Notes under the pieces: generated by a model
The model's input: the letters and a program-made list of their open reading frames with translations, nothing else
Databases searched by the model: none
What the model was told of the DNA's origin: nothing
Shown here: piece after piece, positions 55,448 through 64,000 of the stretch
Position numbering within the stretch: the first letter of the stretch is position 1
Layout of the letters: each line of letters starts with the position of its first letter
From: Streptomyces sp. CA-278952
GTDB taxonomy: Bacteria > Actinomycetota > Actinomycetes > Streptomycetales > Streptomycetaceae
Direction: 5' to 3'
NCBI RefSeq assembly: GCF_028747205.1
Contig: NZ_CP112880.1
Span: 6,262,001-6,326,000, forward strand
DNA: 64,000 bases
Position numbers and translations under genes: made by a program

Positions 55448-58400
55448 GTGACCAAGCCGCCCTTCACGCACCTGCACGTTCACACCCAGTACTCGCTGCT
55501 GGACGGTGCGGCGCGGCTCAAGGACATGTTCGATGCCTGCAACGAGATGGGCATGTCGCACATCGCGATGACCGACCACGGCAACCTCCACGGGGCCTAC
55601 GACTTCTTCCACTCGGCGACGAAGGCGGGCGTCACGCCGATCATCGGCATCGAGGCGTATGTCGCCCCGGAGTCGCGCAAACACAAGCGCAAGGTGCAGT
55701 GGGGACAGCCGCACCAGAAGCGCGACGATGTGTCCGGATCCGGTGGTTACACCCACAAGACGATCTGGGCGTCCAACAAGACCGGACTGCACAACCTCTT
55801 CCGGCTCTCCTCCGACGCGTACGCCGAGGGCTGGCTCCAGAAGTGGCCCCGGATGGACAAGGAGACCATCTCCCAGTGGTCCGAGGGCCTCATCGCCTCC
55901 ACCGGCTGCCCCTCCGGCGAGGTGCAGACCCGGCTGCGGCTCGGCCAGTTCGACGAGGCGGTCCAGGCGGCCTCCGACTACAAGGACATCTTCGGCGCGG
56001 ACAAGTACTTCCTGGAGCTGATGGACCACGGCATCGAGATCGAGCGCCGGGTCCGCGACGGGCTGCTGGAGATCGGCAAGAAGCTCGACATCCCGCCGCT
56101 CGTGACGAACGACTCCCACTACACGTACGCCCACGAGGCCACCGCCCACGACGCCCTGCTCTGCATCCAGACCGGCAAGAACCTCTCGGACCCCGACCGC
56201 TTCCGCTTCGACGGCACCGGCTACTACCTCAAGACGACGGACGAGATGTACGCCGTCGACTCCTCCGACGCCTGGCAGCAGGGCTGCGCCAACACGCTCC
56301 TGGTCGCCCAGCAGATCGACACCACCGGCATGTTCGAGGCGAAGAACCTCATGCCGAAGTTCGAGATCCCGGACGGCTTCACGGAGATCACCTGGTTCCA
56401 GGAGGAGGTCCGGGTCGGCATGGGCCGCCGCTTCCCGAACGGCGTCCCCGACGACCGGCAGAAGCAGGTCGAGTACGAGATGGACATCATCATCCAGATG
56501 GGGTTCCCGGGGTACTTCCTGGTCGTCGCCGACTTCATCATGTGGGCCAAGAACAACGGCATCGCGGTGGGCCCCGGCCGTGGTTCCGCCGCCGGATCGA
56601 TCGTCTCGTACGCGATGGGCATCACCGACCTCGACCCGATCGAGCACGGGCTGATCTTCGAGCGGTTCCTCAACCCCGAGCGCGTCTCCATGCCCGACGT
56701 CGACATCGACTTCGACGAGCGTCGGCGCGTCGAGGTGATCCGGTACGTCACCGAGAAGTACGGCGCCGACAAGGTCGCCATGATCGGCACCTACGGCAAG
56801 ATCAAGGCCAAGAACGCCATCAAGGACTCCGCCCGCGTCCTCGGCTACCCCTACGCGATGGGCGACCGGCTCACCAAGGCCATGCCCGCCGACGTCCTCG
56901 GCAAGGGCATCGACCTCAACGGCATCACCGACCCCAAGCACCCGCGCTACAGCGAGGCGGGCGAGATCCGGGGGATGTACGAGAGCGAACCGGACGTCAA
57001 GAAGGTCATCGACACCGCCAAGGGAGTCGAGGGCCTGGTCCGGCAGATGGGCGTGCACGCCGCCGGCGTCATCATGTCCAGCGAGCCGATCGTCGACCAC
57101 GCGCCGCTCTGGACGCGGCACACCGACGGCGTCACCATCACGCAGTGGGACTACCCCCAGTGCGAGTCGCTCGGCCTGCTGAAGATGGACTTCCTGGGGC
57201 TGCGCAACCTGACGATCATGGACGACGCCATCAAGATGGTGAAGTCCAACAAGGGCGTCGACCTGGAGATGCTCTCCCTCCCGCTGGACGACCCCAAGAC
57301 GTACGAACTGCTCTGCCGCGGCGACACGCTCGGCGTCTTCCAGTTCGACGGCGGGCCGATGCGCTCCCTGCTGCGCCAGATGCAGCCCGACAACTTCGAG
57401 GACATCTCCGCTGTCTCGGCCCTCTACCGGCCGGGCCCGATGGGCATGAACTCGCACACGAACTACGCGGAGCGCAAGAACGGCCGCCAGGAGATCACCC
57501 CGATCCACCCGGAGCTGGAGGAGCCCCTCAAGGAGGTCCTCGGCCTCACCTACGGCCTGATCGTCTACCAGGAGCAGGTCCAGAAGGCCGCCCAGATCGT
57601 CGCCGGGTACTCACTGGGCGAGGCCGACATCCTGCGCCGCGTGATGGGCAAGAAGAAGCCCGAGGAACTGGCGAAGAACTTCGTCCTCTTCGAGGCCGGC
57701 GCCAAGAAGAACGGCTTCTCCGACGCCGCGATCAAGGCGCTGTGGGACGTGCTGGTCCCGTTCGCCGGGTACGCCTTCAACAAGGCGCACTCCTCCGCGT
57801 ACGGACTGGTCACCTACTGGACCGGCTACCTCAAGGCGAACTACCCCGCCGAGTACATGGCCGCCCTGCTGACCTCGGTCAAGGACGACAAGGACAAGTC
57901 CGCGGTCTACCTCAACGAGTGCCGCCGCATGGGCATCAAGGTGCTCCCGCCCAACGTCAACGAGTCGCTGTCCAACTTCGCCGCCCAGGGCGACGACGTG
58001 ATCCTCTTCGGCCTGACCGCCATCCGCAACGTCGGCCAGAACGTCGTCGACTCGATCATCCGGTCCCGCAAGGCGAAGGGGAAGTACAGCACCTTCCCCG
58101 ACTTCCTCGACAAGGTCGAGGCGGTCGTCTGCAACAAGCGCACCGTGGAATCGCTCATCAAGGCCGGCGCCTTCGACGAGATGGGCCACACCCGCAAGGG
58201 CCTCGTCGCCCACCACGAACCGATGATCGACAACGTGGTGCAGGTCAAGCGCAAGGAGGCCGAGGGGCAGTTCGACCTCTTCGGGGGCGGCGAGGAGGAG
58301 AGCGGCGAGCCGGGATTCGGGCTCGACGTGGAGTTCTCCGACATCGAGTGGGAGAAGGCCTACCTGCTGGCCCAGGAACGGGAAATGCTCGGCCTGTACG

Positions 58401-58984
58401 TCTCCGACCACCCGCTGTTCGGCCTGGAGCACGTGCTGTCCGACAAGGCCGACTCCTCGATCTCCCAGCTCATGAGCGGGGACTACGGGGACGGCGCCAT
58501 CGTCACCGTCGGCGGCATCATCTCCGGCCTCCAGCGCAAGATGACCAAGCAGGGCAACGCCTGGGCCATCGCCACCGTGGAGGACCTGGCGGGCTCCATC
58601 GAGTGCATGTTCTTCCCCGCCACCTACCAGCTGGTCTCCACCCAGCTCGTCGAGGACACCGTCGTCTTCGTCAAGGGACGGCTCGACAAGCGCGAGGACG
58701 TGCCCCGGCTGGTCGCCATGGAGATGCAGGTCCCCGACATCTCCAACGCCGGGACCAACGCGCCCGTCGTCCTCACCATCCCCACCGTGAAGATCACCCC
58801 GCCCATGGTCACCCGGCTCGGCGAGGTGCTCAGCCACCACCGGGGCGACACCGAGGTGCGCATCAAGCTCCAGGGCCCCCGCAAGACCACGGTGCTCCGG
58901 CTCGACCGGCACCGGGTCAAGGCCGACTCGGCCCTCTTCGGCGACCTGAAGGTGCTGCTCGGCCCGGCCTGCCTGGCCGGCTGA
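55448..58984 (+). CDS. dnaE: DNA polymerase III alpha subunit DnaE
   Basis: DnaE is the replicative DNA polymerase catalytic subunit. The 1178-residue protein has an N-terminal PHP domain (FTHLHVHTQYSLLDGAARLKDMF). The palm carries the catalytic Asp motif MPDVDIDFDERRR (near residues 415-427), followed by AAGVIMSSEPIVDHAPLW, a helix-hairpin-helix region and a C-terminal OB fold (IVTVGGIISGLQRKMTKQGN). Length and order fit the actinobacterial DnaE1 group. The GTG at 55448 starts right before the PHP domain. Confidence 0.97.
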   Translation: MTKPPFTHLHVHTQYSLLDGAARLKDMFDACNEMGMSHIAMTDHGNLHGAYDFFHSATKAGVTPIIGIEAYVAPESRKHKRKVQWGQPHQKRDDVSGSGGYTHKTIWASNKTGLHNLFRLSSDAYAEGWLQKWPRMDKETISQWSEGLIASTGCPSGEVQTRLRLGQFDEAVQAASDYKDIFGADKYFLELMDHGIEIERRVRDGLLEIGKKLDIPPLVTNDSHYTYAHEATAHDALLCIQTGKNLSDPDRFRFDGTGYYLKTTDEMYAVDSSDAWQQGCANTLLVAQQIDTTGMFEAKNLMPKFEIPDGFTEITWFQEEVRVGMGRRFPNGVPDDRQKQVEYEMDIIIQMGFPGYFLVVADFIMWAKNNGIAVGPGRGSAAGSIVSYAMGITDLDPIEHGLIFERFLNPERVSMPDVDIDFDERRRVEVIRYVTEKYGADKVAMIGTYGKIKAKNAIKDSARVLGYPYAMGDRLTKAMPADVLGKGIDLNGITDPKHPRYSEAGEIRGMYESEPDVKKVIDTAKGVEGLVRQMGVHAAGVIMSSEPIVDHAPLWTRHTDGVTITQWDYPQCESLGLLKMDFLGLRNLTIMDDAIKMVKSNKGVDLEMLSLPLDDPKTYELLCRGDTLGVFQFDGGPMRSLLRQMQPDNFEDISAVSALYRPGPMGMNSHTNYAERKNGRQEITPIHPELEEPLKEVLGLTYGLIVYQEQVQKAAQIVAGYSLGEADILRRVMGKKKPEELAKNFVLFEAGAKKNGFSDAAIKALWDVLVPFAGYAFNKAHSSAYGLVTYWTGYLKANYPAEYMAALLTSVKDDKDKSAVYLNECRRMGIKVLPPNVNESLSNFAAQGDDVILFGLTAIRNVGQNVVDSIIRSRKAKGKYSTFPDFLDKVEAVVCNKRTVESLIKAGAFDEMGHTRKGLVAHHEPMIDNVVQVKRKEAEGQFDLFGGGEEESGEPGFGLDVEFSDIEWEKAYLLAQEREMLGLYVSDHPLFGLEHVLSDKADSSISQLMSGDYGDGAIVTVGGIISGLQRKMTKQGNAWAIATVEDLAGSIECMFFPATYQLVSTQLVEDTVVFVKGRLDKREDVPRLVAMEMQVPDISNAGTNAPVVLTIPTVKITPPMVTRLGEVLSHHRGDTEVRIKLQGPRKTTVLRLDRHRVKADSALFGDLKVLLGPACLAG

Positions 58985-59013
58985 GCAGGCGCCACCGGCG
59001 ACGAGAACGGCAG

Positions 59014-59045
59014 GAGGGGCGTCCCGCACGTGCGGGACGCCCCTC
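59014..59045. terminator. Terminator of dnaE
   Basis: Perfect 15-bp arms (gaggggcgtcccgca at 59014-59028 and its complement at 59031-59045) close a 2-base loop 29 bases after the dnaE stop codon. It also faces the end of the small minus-strand gene. Confidence 0.9.
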
Positions 59046-59104
59046 TCGCTGTCCTCGACGCCTGTCTCCGCCGGCGCCTGTCCCTACCGCACGCGGCCGA
59101 CGGG

Positions 59105-59284
59105 TCAGTTGTGGCCGAAGCGCCGCTGATGCTTGCGCGCCACGTCGGACGGGCTGCCCTGGGCCTGCGCCTGCGGCTGGTTCTGCGACTCGTACGCCGT
59201 CGACTTGGCCTGCTCCGCGCTGCGCTCCGACGCGGAAGCGCGGTCGTGCTGGCTGCCCTGCTTGCGGTTCTTGTTCTTGGCCAT
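59105..59284 (-). CDS. Small hydrophilic conserved protein (59 residues)
   Basis: The protein reads MAKNKNRKQGSQHDRASASE and continues Gln/Ala/Ser-rich to a basic end (ARKHQRRFGHN). The ATG at 59284 has a good AGGAGG site 8 bases upstream, which supports translation. It is probably disordered and may bind nucleic acid. I do not recognise a function; similar short MAKNKNRKQ proteins occur in streptomycetes. Confidence 0.7.
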   Translation of the reverse strand: MAKNKNRKQGSQHDRASASERSAEQAKSTAYESQNQPQAQAQGSPSDVARKHQRRFGHN

Positions 59285-59629
59285 GGTGAATGCCTCCTGT
59301 GGGGAATCCTGGGGGGCCAGGACCGCTGTCAGATTCACATGACGCCGCAAACGCCGCATGTTGGATCATTACCGTGCGTAGCGGTTTCCGCAGTGGAGCC
59401 CCGTTCCGCCGCCTTCGCACGGCCTCTCCGCGTCTCCCCACCGCCTTGCGCGATGCCTCCCCCTCTCTTCTCACCTTCCTTCCCCCCTTCCTTTCCGGAT
59501 CCGCCACGCCGATGATCCAGTTCCGGCCGTTAACCCCCGCGCGGTCGGGCAGACTCGAAGGAAACCCTGGGTAAGCGGACCCGGTCATCGAGGAGCGGGC
59601 CGCTGAACCGTTCCCGAATTCGGAAGAGG
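59285..59629. other. 345-bp divergent region without gene
   Basis: It separates the 59-residue protein gene from the NYN gene and must hold promoters for both. A long pyrimidine tract on the plus strand (about 59450-59505) is the only distinct feature. No conserved open frame was found. Confidence 0.5.
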
Positions 59630-60895
59630 GTGGAACGCGTGGACCGTTGCGTCGTCCTGGTGGACGCCGGCTACTTGCTGGGCGCAGCCGCGAGTCTGCT
59701 GGCCGGAGAGCCCGCCCGTTCCCGCATCACCGTCGACCACGCGGCCCTCATCCAGGGGCTGCGCGAGCGCGCCGAGGCCGACACCCAACAGCCCCTGCTG
59801 CGCATCTACTGGTTCGACGGCGCCCCCGACCGGGTGCCCCAGCCCGAGCACCGCCGGCTCCGCGTGATGCCCCGTGTGACCGTCCGGCTCGGCGCCCTGA
59901 CCCGCAGCGACGGACGCTGGGCGCAGAAGGGCGTCGACGCCGCCATGCACGCCGAGCTGACCGAACTGGCCAGGAACCGGGCCTGCTCCGACATCGTCCT
60001 GGTGACCGGTGACGGCGATCTGCTGCCCGGTCTGATGTCCGCCAAGGAACACGGGGTGGCCGTCCACCTCTGGGCCGTGCAGGCGGCCGACGGCGACTAC
60101 AACCAGTCCGAGGACCTCGTCGCCGAGGCCGACGAACGACGAGTCCTGGACCGGGTCTGGATCACCAAGGCCGTACGCGCCAAGGACCTCGGCGGCACCT
60201 GCGCCCCGCCGCCCGTCCCGCGCCCCGAGATCGCCGCGATCCTCTCCGCACCGCTGCCGGAGGCGGCCCTCGCCGCCTCCGCCGAACGCGCCTCCGAGGC
60301 GCAGGCCGCCGCGGCCCGGAGCGGTGCCACCGCCCCCGCCGAGAACGCCGCCGCCTCTTCGTCCGACACCCCGTCCGCCCCCGGACACAAGACCGTCCCC
60401 ACCCCCAAGGACCTGGCCGCGCTGCGCGCCCACGCCACCCACCCGGACCGCCAGCACCCGCCCCAGCCCGCGAACGCCACGCTGCGCTGGTCCTCCGACA
60501 AGGGCTGGGTGGAGCGCGGCGGGCCCCTCGGCGAGCCGGCGGAGACCGCGTCCCTGCCGACCCTCGCCCAGGTCACCAGCGCCGAGCAGCGCTGGGCGGA
60601 CCGGGAGGAGGACATCACCACCGTCGGCGGCGACCCCTTCGAGGTGGGCCAGGTCTTCGCCCGCCGCTGGATGGAGCGGCTGCCGGAAACCGTCCACCTG
60701 CAGAAACTCTCCACCATGTACCCGCGCATCCCGCACCGGATCGACGGTGAACTGCTGCGGTACGCGGCCCGCTTCGGGCTCCTCGCCCACAAGGACGACC
60801 AGATCGACGAGCACGACCGGTACGCGATCCGGGCCGGCTTCTGGCGGGAGATCGACGTGCGGGCCGCCGCCGAGCACGTACCGGCGGGGGAGTAG
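59630..60895 (+). CDS. NYN-domain protein with C-terminal winged-helix-like domain (putative RNase)
   Basis: The 421-residue protein begins with a NYN/PIN-like domain. Acidic residues are placed as in RNase-type enzymes: VVLVDAGYLLG, RIYWFDGAP, GRWAQKGVDAAMHAELTELA and DIVLVTGDGDLLPGLMSAKEHGVAVHLW. A low-complexity Ala/Pro/Ser linker follows. The C-terminal part (FEVGQVFARRWMERLPETVHLQKLSTMYPRIPHRIDGELLRYAARFG) resembles an OST-HTH-type or winged-helix domain. It is likely a sequence- or structure-specific RNase. GTG starts at 59630 and 59639 are possible. Confidence 0.85.
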   Translation: MERVDRCVVLVDAGYLLGAAASLLAGEPARSRITVDHAALIQGLRERAEADTQQPLLRIYWFDGAPDRVPQPEHRRLRVMPRVTVRLGALTRSDGRWAQKGVDAAMHAELTELARNRACSDIVLVTGDGDLLPGLMSAKEHGVAVHLWAVQAADGDYNQSEDLVAEADERRVLDRVWITKAVRAKDLGGTCAPPPVPRPEIAAILSAPLPEAALAASAERASEAQAAAARSGATAPAENAAASSSDTPSAPGHKTVPTPKDLAALRAHATHPDRQHPPQPANATLRWSSDKGWVERGGPLGEPAETASLPTLAQVTSAEQRWADREEDITTVGGDPFEVGQVFARRWMERLPETVHLQKLSTMYPRIPHRIDGELLRYAARFGLLAHKDDQIDEHDRYAIRAGFWREIDVRAAAEHVPAGE

Positions 60896-60981
60896 CCGGC
60901 CCGCGCCATCCCGTGCCGCCCGGCGACGCGAGGTGGCCCCCGACGTGAACCGGGGCAGGTGACCCCGTACCCTCGTACCTC

Positions 60982-62007
60982 GTGAGTACGGGCACTGCAC
61001 AGGCGCAGAGGGACACCGGCACCGTGTGCGCGGTGCGCGATCTGGTCAAGACCTATCCCGCCGTCCGAGGCCGCCGTGGCGCTCCCGCGACGCCCGAGGT
61101 CCGCGCCACCGACAGCATCAGTCTGGACGTCGAGCGCGGCGAGATCTTCGGACTGCTCGGCCCCAACGGCGCCGGCAAGTCCACCCTGGTCCGCCAGCTC
61201 ACCGGGCTGATGCGGCCCGACTCCGGCAGCGTCGAGATGCTGGGCCACGACCTGGTACGCCACCCCGAGCGGGCCTCCCGGCTGATCGGCTACCTCGGGC
61301 AGGAATCCACCGCCCTCGACGAACTGACCGTCTCGCTCGCCGCCGAGACCACCGGACGGCTGCGCGGTCTCACCCTTCGGGAGGCGCGTGCCGAGCGCGA
61401 CGCGGTCCTGGAGGAGCTGGGCCTCACCACGATCGCCGGGCGGCCCCTGAAGAGACTCTCCGGCGGTCAGCGGCGGCTCGCCTGCTTCGCCGCCACCCTG
61501 GTCGGCGACCGGCCCGTCCTCGTCCTCGACGAACCGACCACCGGAATGGACCCGGTCGCCCGCCGCGCCGTCTGGGCCGCCGTCGACCGCCGCCGGGCGG
61601 AGCGCGGGGCCACCGTCCTGCTGGTCACCCACAACGTGATCGAGGCCGAGACGGTTCTCGACCGGGTCGCCGTCCTCGAACGCGGCCGGGTCATCGCCTG
61701 CGACACCCCCGCCGGGCTCAAGGAGCAGGTCGCCGGGGAGGTGCGCGTCGAGCTGATGTGGCGCGAACGGGCCCCGCTGGACGTCCCCGAGGTGGCGGCC
61801 CTGCGGCCGTCCGCCCAGGAGTCCGGGCGGCGCTGGGTGCTGCGGCTCGGGCCGGACGAGGCACGGGCCGCGGTCGCCGCGGTGACGGGCGGCGCGGCCT
61901 TCGCCGCGCTCGACGATTTCACCCTGGCCACGCCCAGCCTGGAGGATGTCTATCTCGCCCTCGGGGGAGACGCGGCCAATGCGACCAAGGGGCTGGTCAA
62001 GGCGTGA
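60982..62007 (+). CDS. ABC transporter ATP-binding protein
   Basis: The 341-residue ATPase has Walker A LLGPNGAGKSTLVRQLTGL, a Q-loop, LSGGQRRLACFAATLVGDRPVLVLDEPTTGMDP (signature and Walker B), and the His switch LLVTHNVIEAET. It is a daunorubicin-resistance (DrrA)/ABC-2 type exporter ATPase with the usual C-terminal extension. It is followed 100 bases later by its permease. Confidence 0.93.
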   Translation: MSTGTAQAQRDTGTVCAVRDLVKTYPAVRGRRGAPATPEVRATDSISLDVERGEIFGLLGPNGAGKSTLVRQLTGLMRPDSGSVEMLGHDLVRHPERASRLIGYLGQESTALDELTVSLAAETTGRLRGLTLREARAERDAVLEELGLTTIAGRPLKRLSGGQRRLACFAATLVGDRPVLVLDEPTTGMDPVARRAVWAAVDRRRAERGATVLLVTHNVIEAETVLDRVAVLERGRVIACDTPAGLKEQVAGEVRVELMWRERAPLDVPEVAALRPSAQESGRRWVLRLGPDEARAAVAAVTGGAAFAALDDFTLATPSLEDVYLALGGDAANATKGLVKA

Positions 62008-62107
62008 ACGGCGTGATCGGCGCGAGAGACGGCGTGGGCAGCGTGAACGCGGTGAACGCGATGTATGTACGGGGAAGTTCGGACGTGTCTCAGGGGGGCA
62101 GCCGCAG

Positions 62108-62950
62108 GTGACGAGCATCATTCCGGCCAGGACCGCACCGCCGAGCGTCCGGCCCGCGCCCGGCACCTCCGGTACGGGTGCCGCCCGTACCGTCGCCGCG
62201 CCCCTCGCGCCGCGCGCCCGGCTGCTGCCCTCGCTGGCCGCCGTCTACCGCGCCCAGCTCTCCCGGGCGCGCGTCGCCCGGATCCCGCTGCTCTTCGTGG
62301 CGACCTTCCAGTCCGTCGGGATCATGGTCCTGATGCGCGGCGTCGTGGACGGCGGCGCGGAGGCCCGCGCGGTGGTCGCGGGATCCAGCGTCCTGGTCGT
62401 CGCGTTCGTCGCGCTCAACCTGCTCGCCCAGTACTTCGGGCAGCTGCGGGCTGGCGGCGGGCTCGACCACTACGCCACCCTGCCGGTGCCGCCCGCCGCG
62501 GTGGTGCTCGGCGCGGCCGCCGCCTATGCCTCGTTCACCGTGCCCGGCACGGTCTTCACGGCGATCACCGGAAGCGTCCTGTTCCAGCTGCCGATGACCC
62601 ATCTGTGGGTCCTGGTGGCCGTCGTCCCGCTCTCCGGCGCGGCCCTGGCCGGTCTCGGCGCCGCCCTCGGGCTCCTCGCCCCGCGCCCGGAGCTGGCGAC
62701 CCTGCTGGGCCAGCTGGGGATGTCCGCCGCCCTGCTGCTCGGGGTGCTGCCGGCCGACCGGCTGCCGGAGCCGGTCGGGTGGGCGCGTGACCTGCTGCCC
62801 TCGACGTACGGCGTCGAGGCGCTGGCCCGGTCCTTCGACGCCCGCCCGGACTGGGGGCTCATCGCGTTCTTCCTGGCGATCTGTGCGGCGGTGGGGGTTC
62901 TCTCGCTGGCCGTGGCGACGTGGGCGTACCGGCGGGCCGCCGTACGGTAG
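62108..62950 (+). CDS. ABC-2 type transporter permease
   Basis: The 280-residue protein has about six membrane helices of the ABC-2 type (VYRAQLSRARVARIPLLFVATFQSVGIMVLMRG ... LLNLLAQYFG-like ... LPSTYGVEALARSF). GGGGGG precedes the GTG at 62108. It forms an exporter with the ATPase immediately upstream. The substrate (drug, lipid or envelope component) is not visible. Confidence 0.88.
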   Translation: MTSIIPARTAPPSVRPAPGTSGTGAARTVAAPLAPRARLLPSLAAVYRAQLSRARVARIPLLFVATFQSVGIMVLMRGVVDGGAEARAVVAGSSVLVVAFVALNLLAQYFGQLRAGGGLDHYATLPVPPAAVVLGAAAAYASFTVPGTVFTAITGSVLFQLPMTHLWVLVAVVPLSGAALAGLGAALGLLAPRPELATLLGQLGMSAALLLGVLPADRLPEPVGWARDLLPSTYGVEALARSFDARPDWGLIAFFLAICAAVGVLSLAVATWAYRRAAVR

Positions 62951-63006
62951 GCCCGGGCGCGGCATCCGGTGAGGCGCCTCACAGGGTGGCCTGGCACGAT
63001 GGCACG

Positions 63007-63717
63007 GTGACCGCACCTCTGACGCCGCCCCACCAGCCCGGCCCCCACGACCCGTGGCAGGCCCCGCCCTCGGGCTCCCACCCCGCGCCCTCGGTGGGCG
63101 ATCCGGACAACCCGGACACGGCCACCGAGCTTCGTCAGGCCGCCGTTGTCGTCGTTCTGGTCGCGCTCGCGGGCATCGTGCTGGGGCTGCTGTGGCTGTG
63201 GCTCGCGCCGCGGGTGCCGCTGGTCTCCGACGACACGGCCGTCTTCCTCAGGAACAGCGAGGGCGAGGAGGCGATCGGGGCGGACGGAACGTTCGTCCTG
63301 CTGGCCCTCGGCTTCGGCGCGCTCTCCGCCGCCGCCGTCTTCTGGCGGCTGCGTCGCGGGGGCGTCCTCGTGGTCGTGGGGCTGGCGCTGGGCGCGCTGC
63401 TCGCCTCGCTGGTGGCGTGGCGGGTCGGCATCTGGCTGGGGCCGTCGTCCGACGTGGTGGCCCGGGCCCGGGAGGCCGGCCAGGGCGTGACGTTCGACGC
63501 GCCGCTGGAGCTGCACTCGGTGTGGGTGGCGGTGCTGGCGTGGCCGTTCGCGGCGATGGGGATCCATCTGCTGCTCACGGCGGCGTTCGGGCCGCGGGAT
63601 GTGGAGCCGGGGTGGTCGGGGTACGGGTCGTACTACGACGGGCCCGTGCAGGGGCCCCTGGCGGGGCCGGCGTCCGGGCCCCCGTCGTCGCCCGCCGGTG
63701 GCGGTGGGGCGGCCTAG
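63007..63717 (+). CDS. DUF2567-like membrane protein
   Basis: The 236-residue protein has a Pro-rich cytoplasmic N-terminus, four helices (roughly residues 44-68, 98-113, 118-140 and 173-195), and a Gly/Pro/Ser tail. The segment LRQAAVVVVLVALAGIVLGLLWLWLAPRVPLVSDDTAVFL fits the actinobacterial DUF2567 family. Function is unknown. The start is a GTG at 63007. Confidence 0.78.
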   Translation: MTAPLTPPHQPGPHDPWQAPPSGSHPAPSVGDPDNPDTATELRQAAVVVVLVALAGIVLGLLWLWLAPRVPLVSDDTAVFLRNSEGEEAIGADGTFVLLALGFGALSAAAVFWRLRRGGVLVVVGLALGALLASLVAWRVGIWLGPSSDVVARAREAGQGVTFDAPLELHSVWVAVLAWPFAAMGIHLLLTAAFGPRDVEPGWSGYGSYYDGPVQGPLAGPASGPPSSPAGGGGAA

Positions 63718-63721
63718 AGTC

Positions 63722-63817
63722 GCCTGCGGCGGGCTGTTCCCCACCCCGCCCCTTCCCGAAACCGGGGCGCCGCCCCGGACCCCGCTCCTCAATCGCCGGA
63801 GGGGCTGAAAATCCCAG
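63722..63817. repeat. GC-rich interspersed repeat copy
   Basis: This is the continuous form of the repeat split at 41785-41932; most bases are identical. It contains nested inverted repeats and sits between two converging genes, so it can also act as a terminator. Confidence 0.85.
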
Positions 63818-63842
63818 CCCGTCCGGCGATGAAGGACATCTT

Positions 63843-64000
63843 TCAGCCCCCCCGGGCGATCTCCGCGAACACCGCCCCCGTCAGCTCCGCCAGATCCGTC
63901 GCCGCCAGTTCCACCTCCAGGCCCCGGCGGCCCGCCGACACGCAGATCGTGGTGTGGGCGCGCGCCGACGTGTCCAGCACCGTGCGCAGGCGCTTGCGCT
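63843..64000 (-). CDS. YbaK/EbsC-like protein, C-terminal end only
   Basis: The visible 52 residues (RKRLRTVLDTSARAHTTICV then SAGRRGLEVELAATDLAELT and GAVFAEIARGG, then stop) match the C-terminal block of YbaK/EbsC-type tRNA-editing deacylases. These hydrolyse Cys-tRNA(Pro) or similar misacylated tRNAs. The rest, including the active site, lies beyond the window edge, so the assignment is tentative. Confidence 0.6.
   Translation of the reverse strand, partial: RKRLRTVLDTSARAHTTICVSAGRRGLEVELAATDLAELTGAVFAEIARGG

Noticed and set aside
55699..59289. Long plus-strand frame overlapping dnaE
   Set aside because: It is an out-of-frame shadow of dnaE, which has all polymerase motifs in its own frame.

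Overview
The window is a high-GC actinobacterial chromosome segment, almost certainly from a Streptomyces. Evidence for this is the strong G/C bias at third codon positions, the many GTG starts and GTGA/ATGA stop-start overlaps, and the actinobacterial families present (PASTA kinase, DUF3040, SAV_6107-type HEPN, Rv2175c-type regulator, a DivIVA with a Q/M/P/G-rich insert). The gene order around ftsZ is also the one known from Streptomyces. It is ordinary core chromosome. I see no prophage, transposase, CRISPR array, tRNA, rRNA or biosynthetic cluster.

Layout. 1-8.7 kb: a PASTA Ser/Thr kinase (its C-terminus runs off the left edge), the thiamine operon thiO-thiS-thiG under a TPP riboswitch, a small lipocalin-like protein, an FAD-dependent ferredoxin reductase, an Rv2175c-like DNA-binding protein, thiE, metF and a Tyr/Pro/Gly-rich membrane protein. 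8.7-15 kb: a phytoene-desaturase-like oxidoreductase, a DUF4126 membrane protein whose 3' end lies in a palindromic MITE-like element, and an operon of ABC ATPase, YhgE/Pip membrane protein and TetR regulator behind an operator-like palindrome. 15-23.2 kb: a HEPN protein, a methyltransferase, DUF3040, three consecutive perfect hairpins, the convergent operon moxR - DUF58 - transglutaminase, and a beta-carbonic anhydrase.

23.6-41.7 kb: the division and cell wall (dcw) cluster rsmH-ftsL-ftsI-murE-murF-mraY-murD-ftsW-murG-ftsQ-ftsZ-pgeF-yggS-sepF-yggT-divIVA. mraZ is absent. Genes are mostly coupled by overlaps up to murD. Hairpins separate murD/ftsW and murG/ftsQ, and ftsZ has its own promoter region. 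The cluster ends at a strong terminator.

42-50.3 kb: ileS on the minus strand behind a translational T-box leader, then on the plus strand a Lys/Ala-rich TraR/DksA-type protein, lspA, rluD, a GNAT acetyltransferase and a CPA1 Na+/H+ antiporter. 50.3-55.2 kb: an MscS channel, a dienelactone-hydrolase-like protein, a membrane protein with a DsbA-like oxidoreductase, and a DUF2252 protein. 55.4-64 kb: dnaE, a 59-residue hydrophilic protein, an NYN-domain protein, an ABC transporter pair, a DUF2567-like membrane protein, and the C-terminal end of a YbaK/EbsC-like protein at the right edge.

Most notable points: the housekeeping IleS has the swapped class I signature G-A-H-H instead of H-x-G-H and sits behind a T-box with a visible Shine-Dalgarno sequestrator; the 177-bp palindromic element supplies the C-terminus of the DUF4126 protein; a second GC-rich repeat family occurs at least three times; and the ABC/YhgE/TetR operon carries its probable autoregulatory operator.
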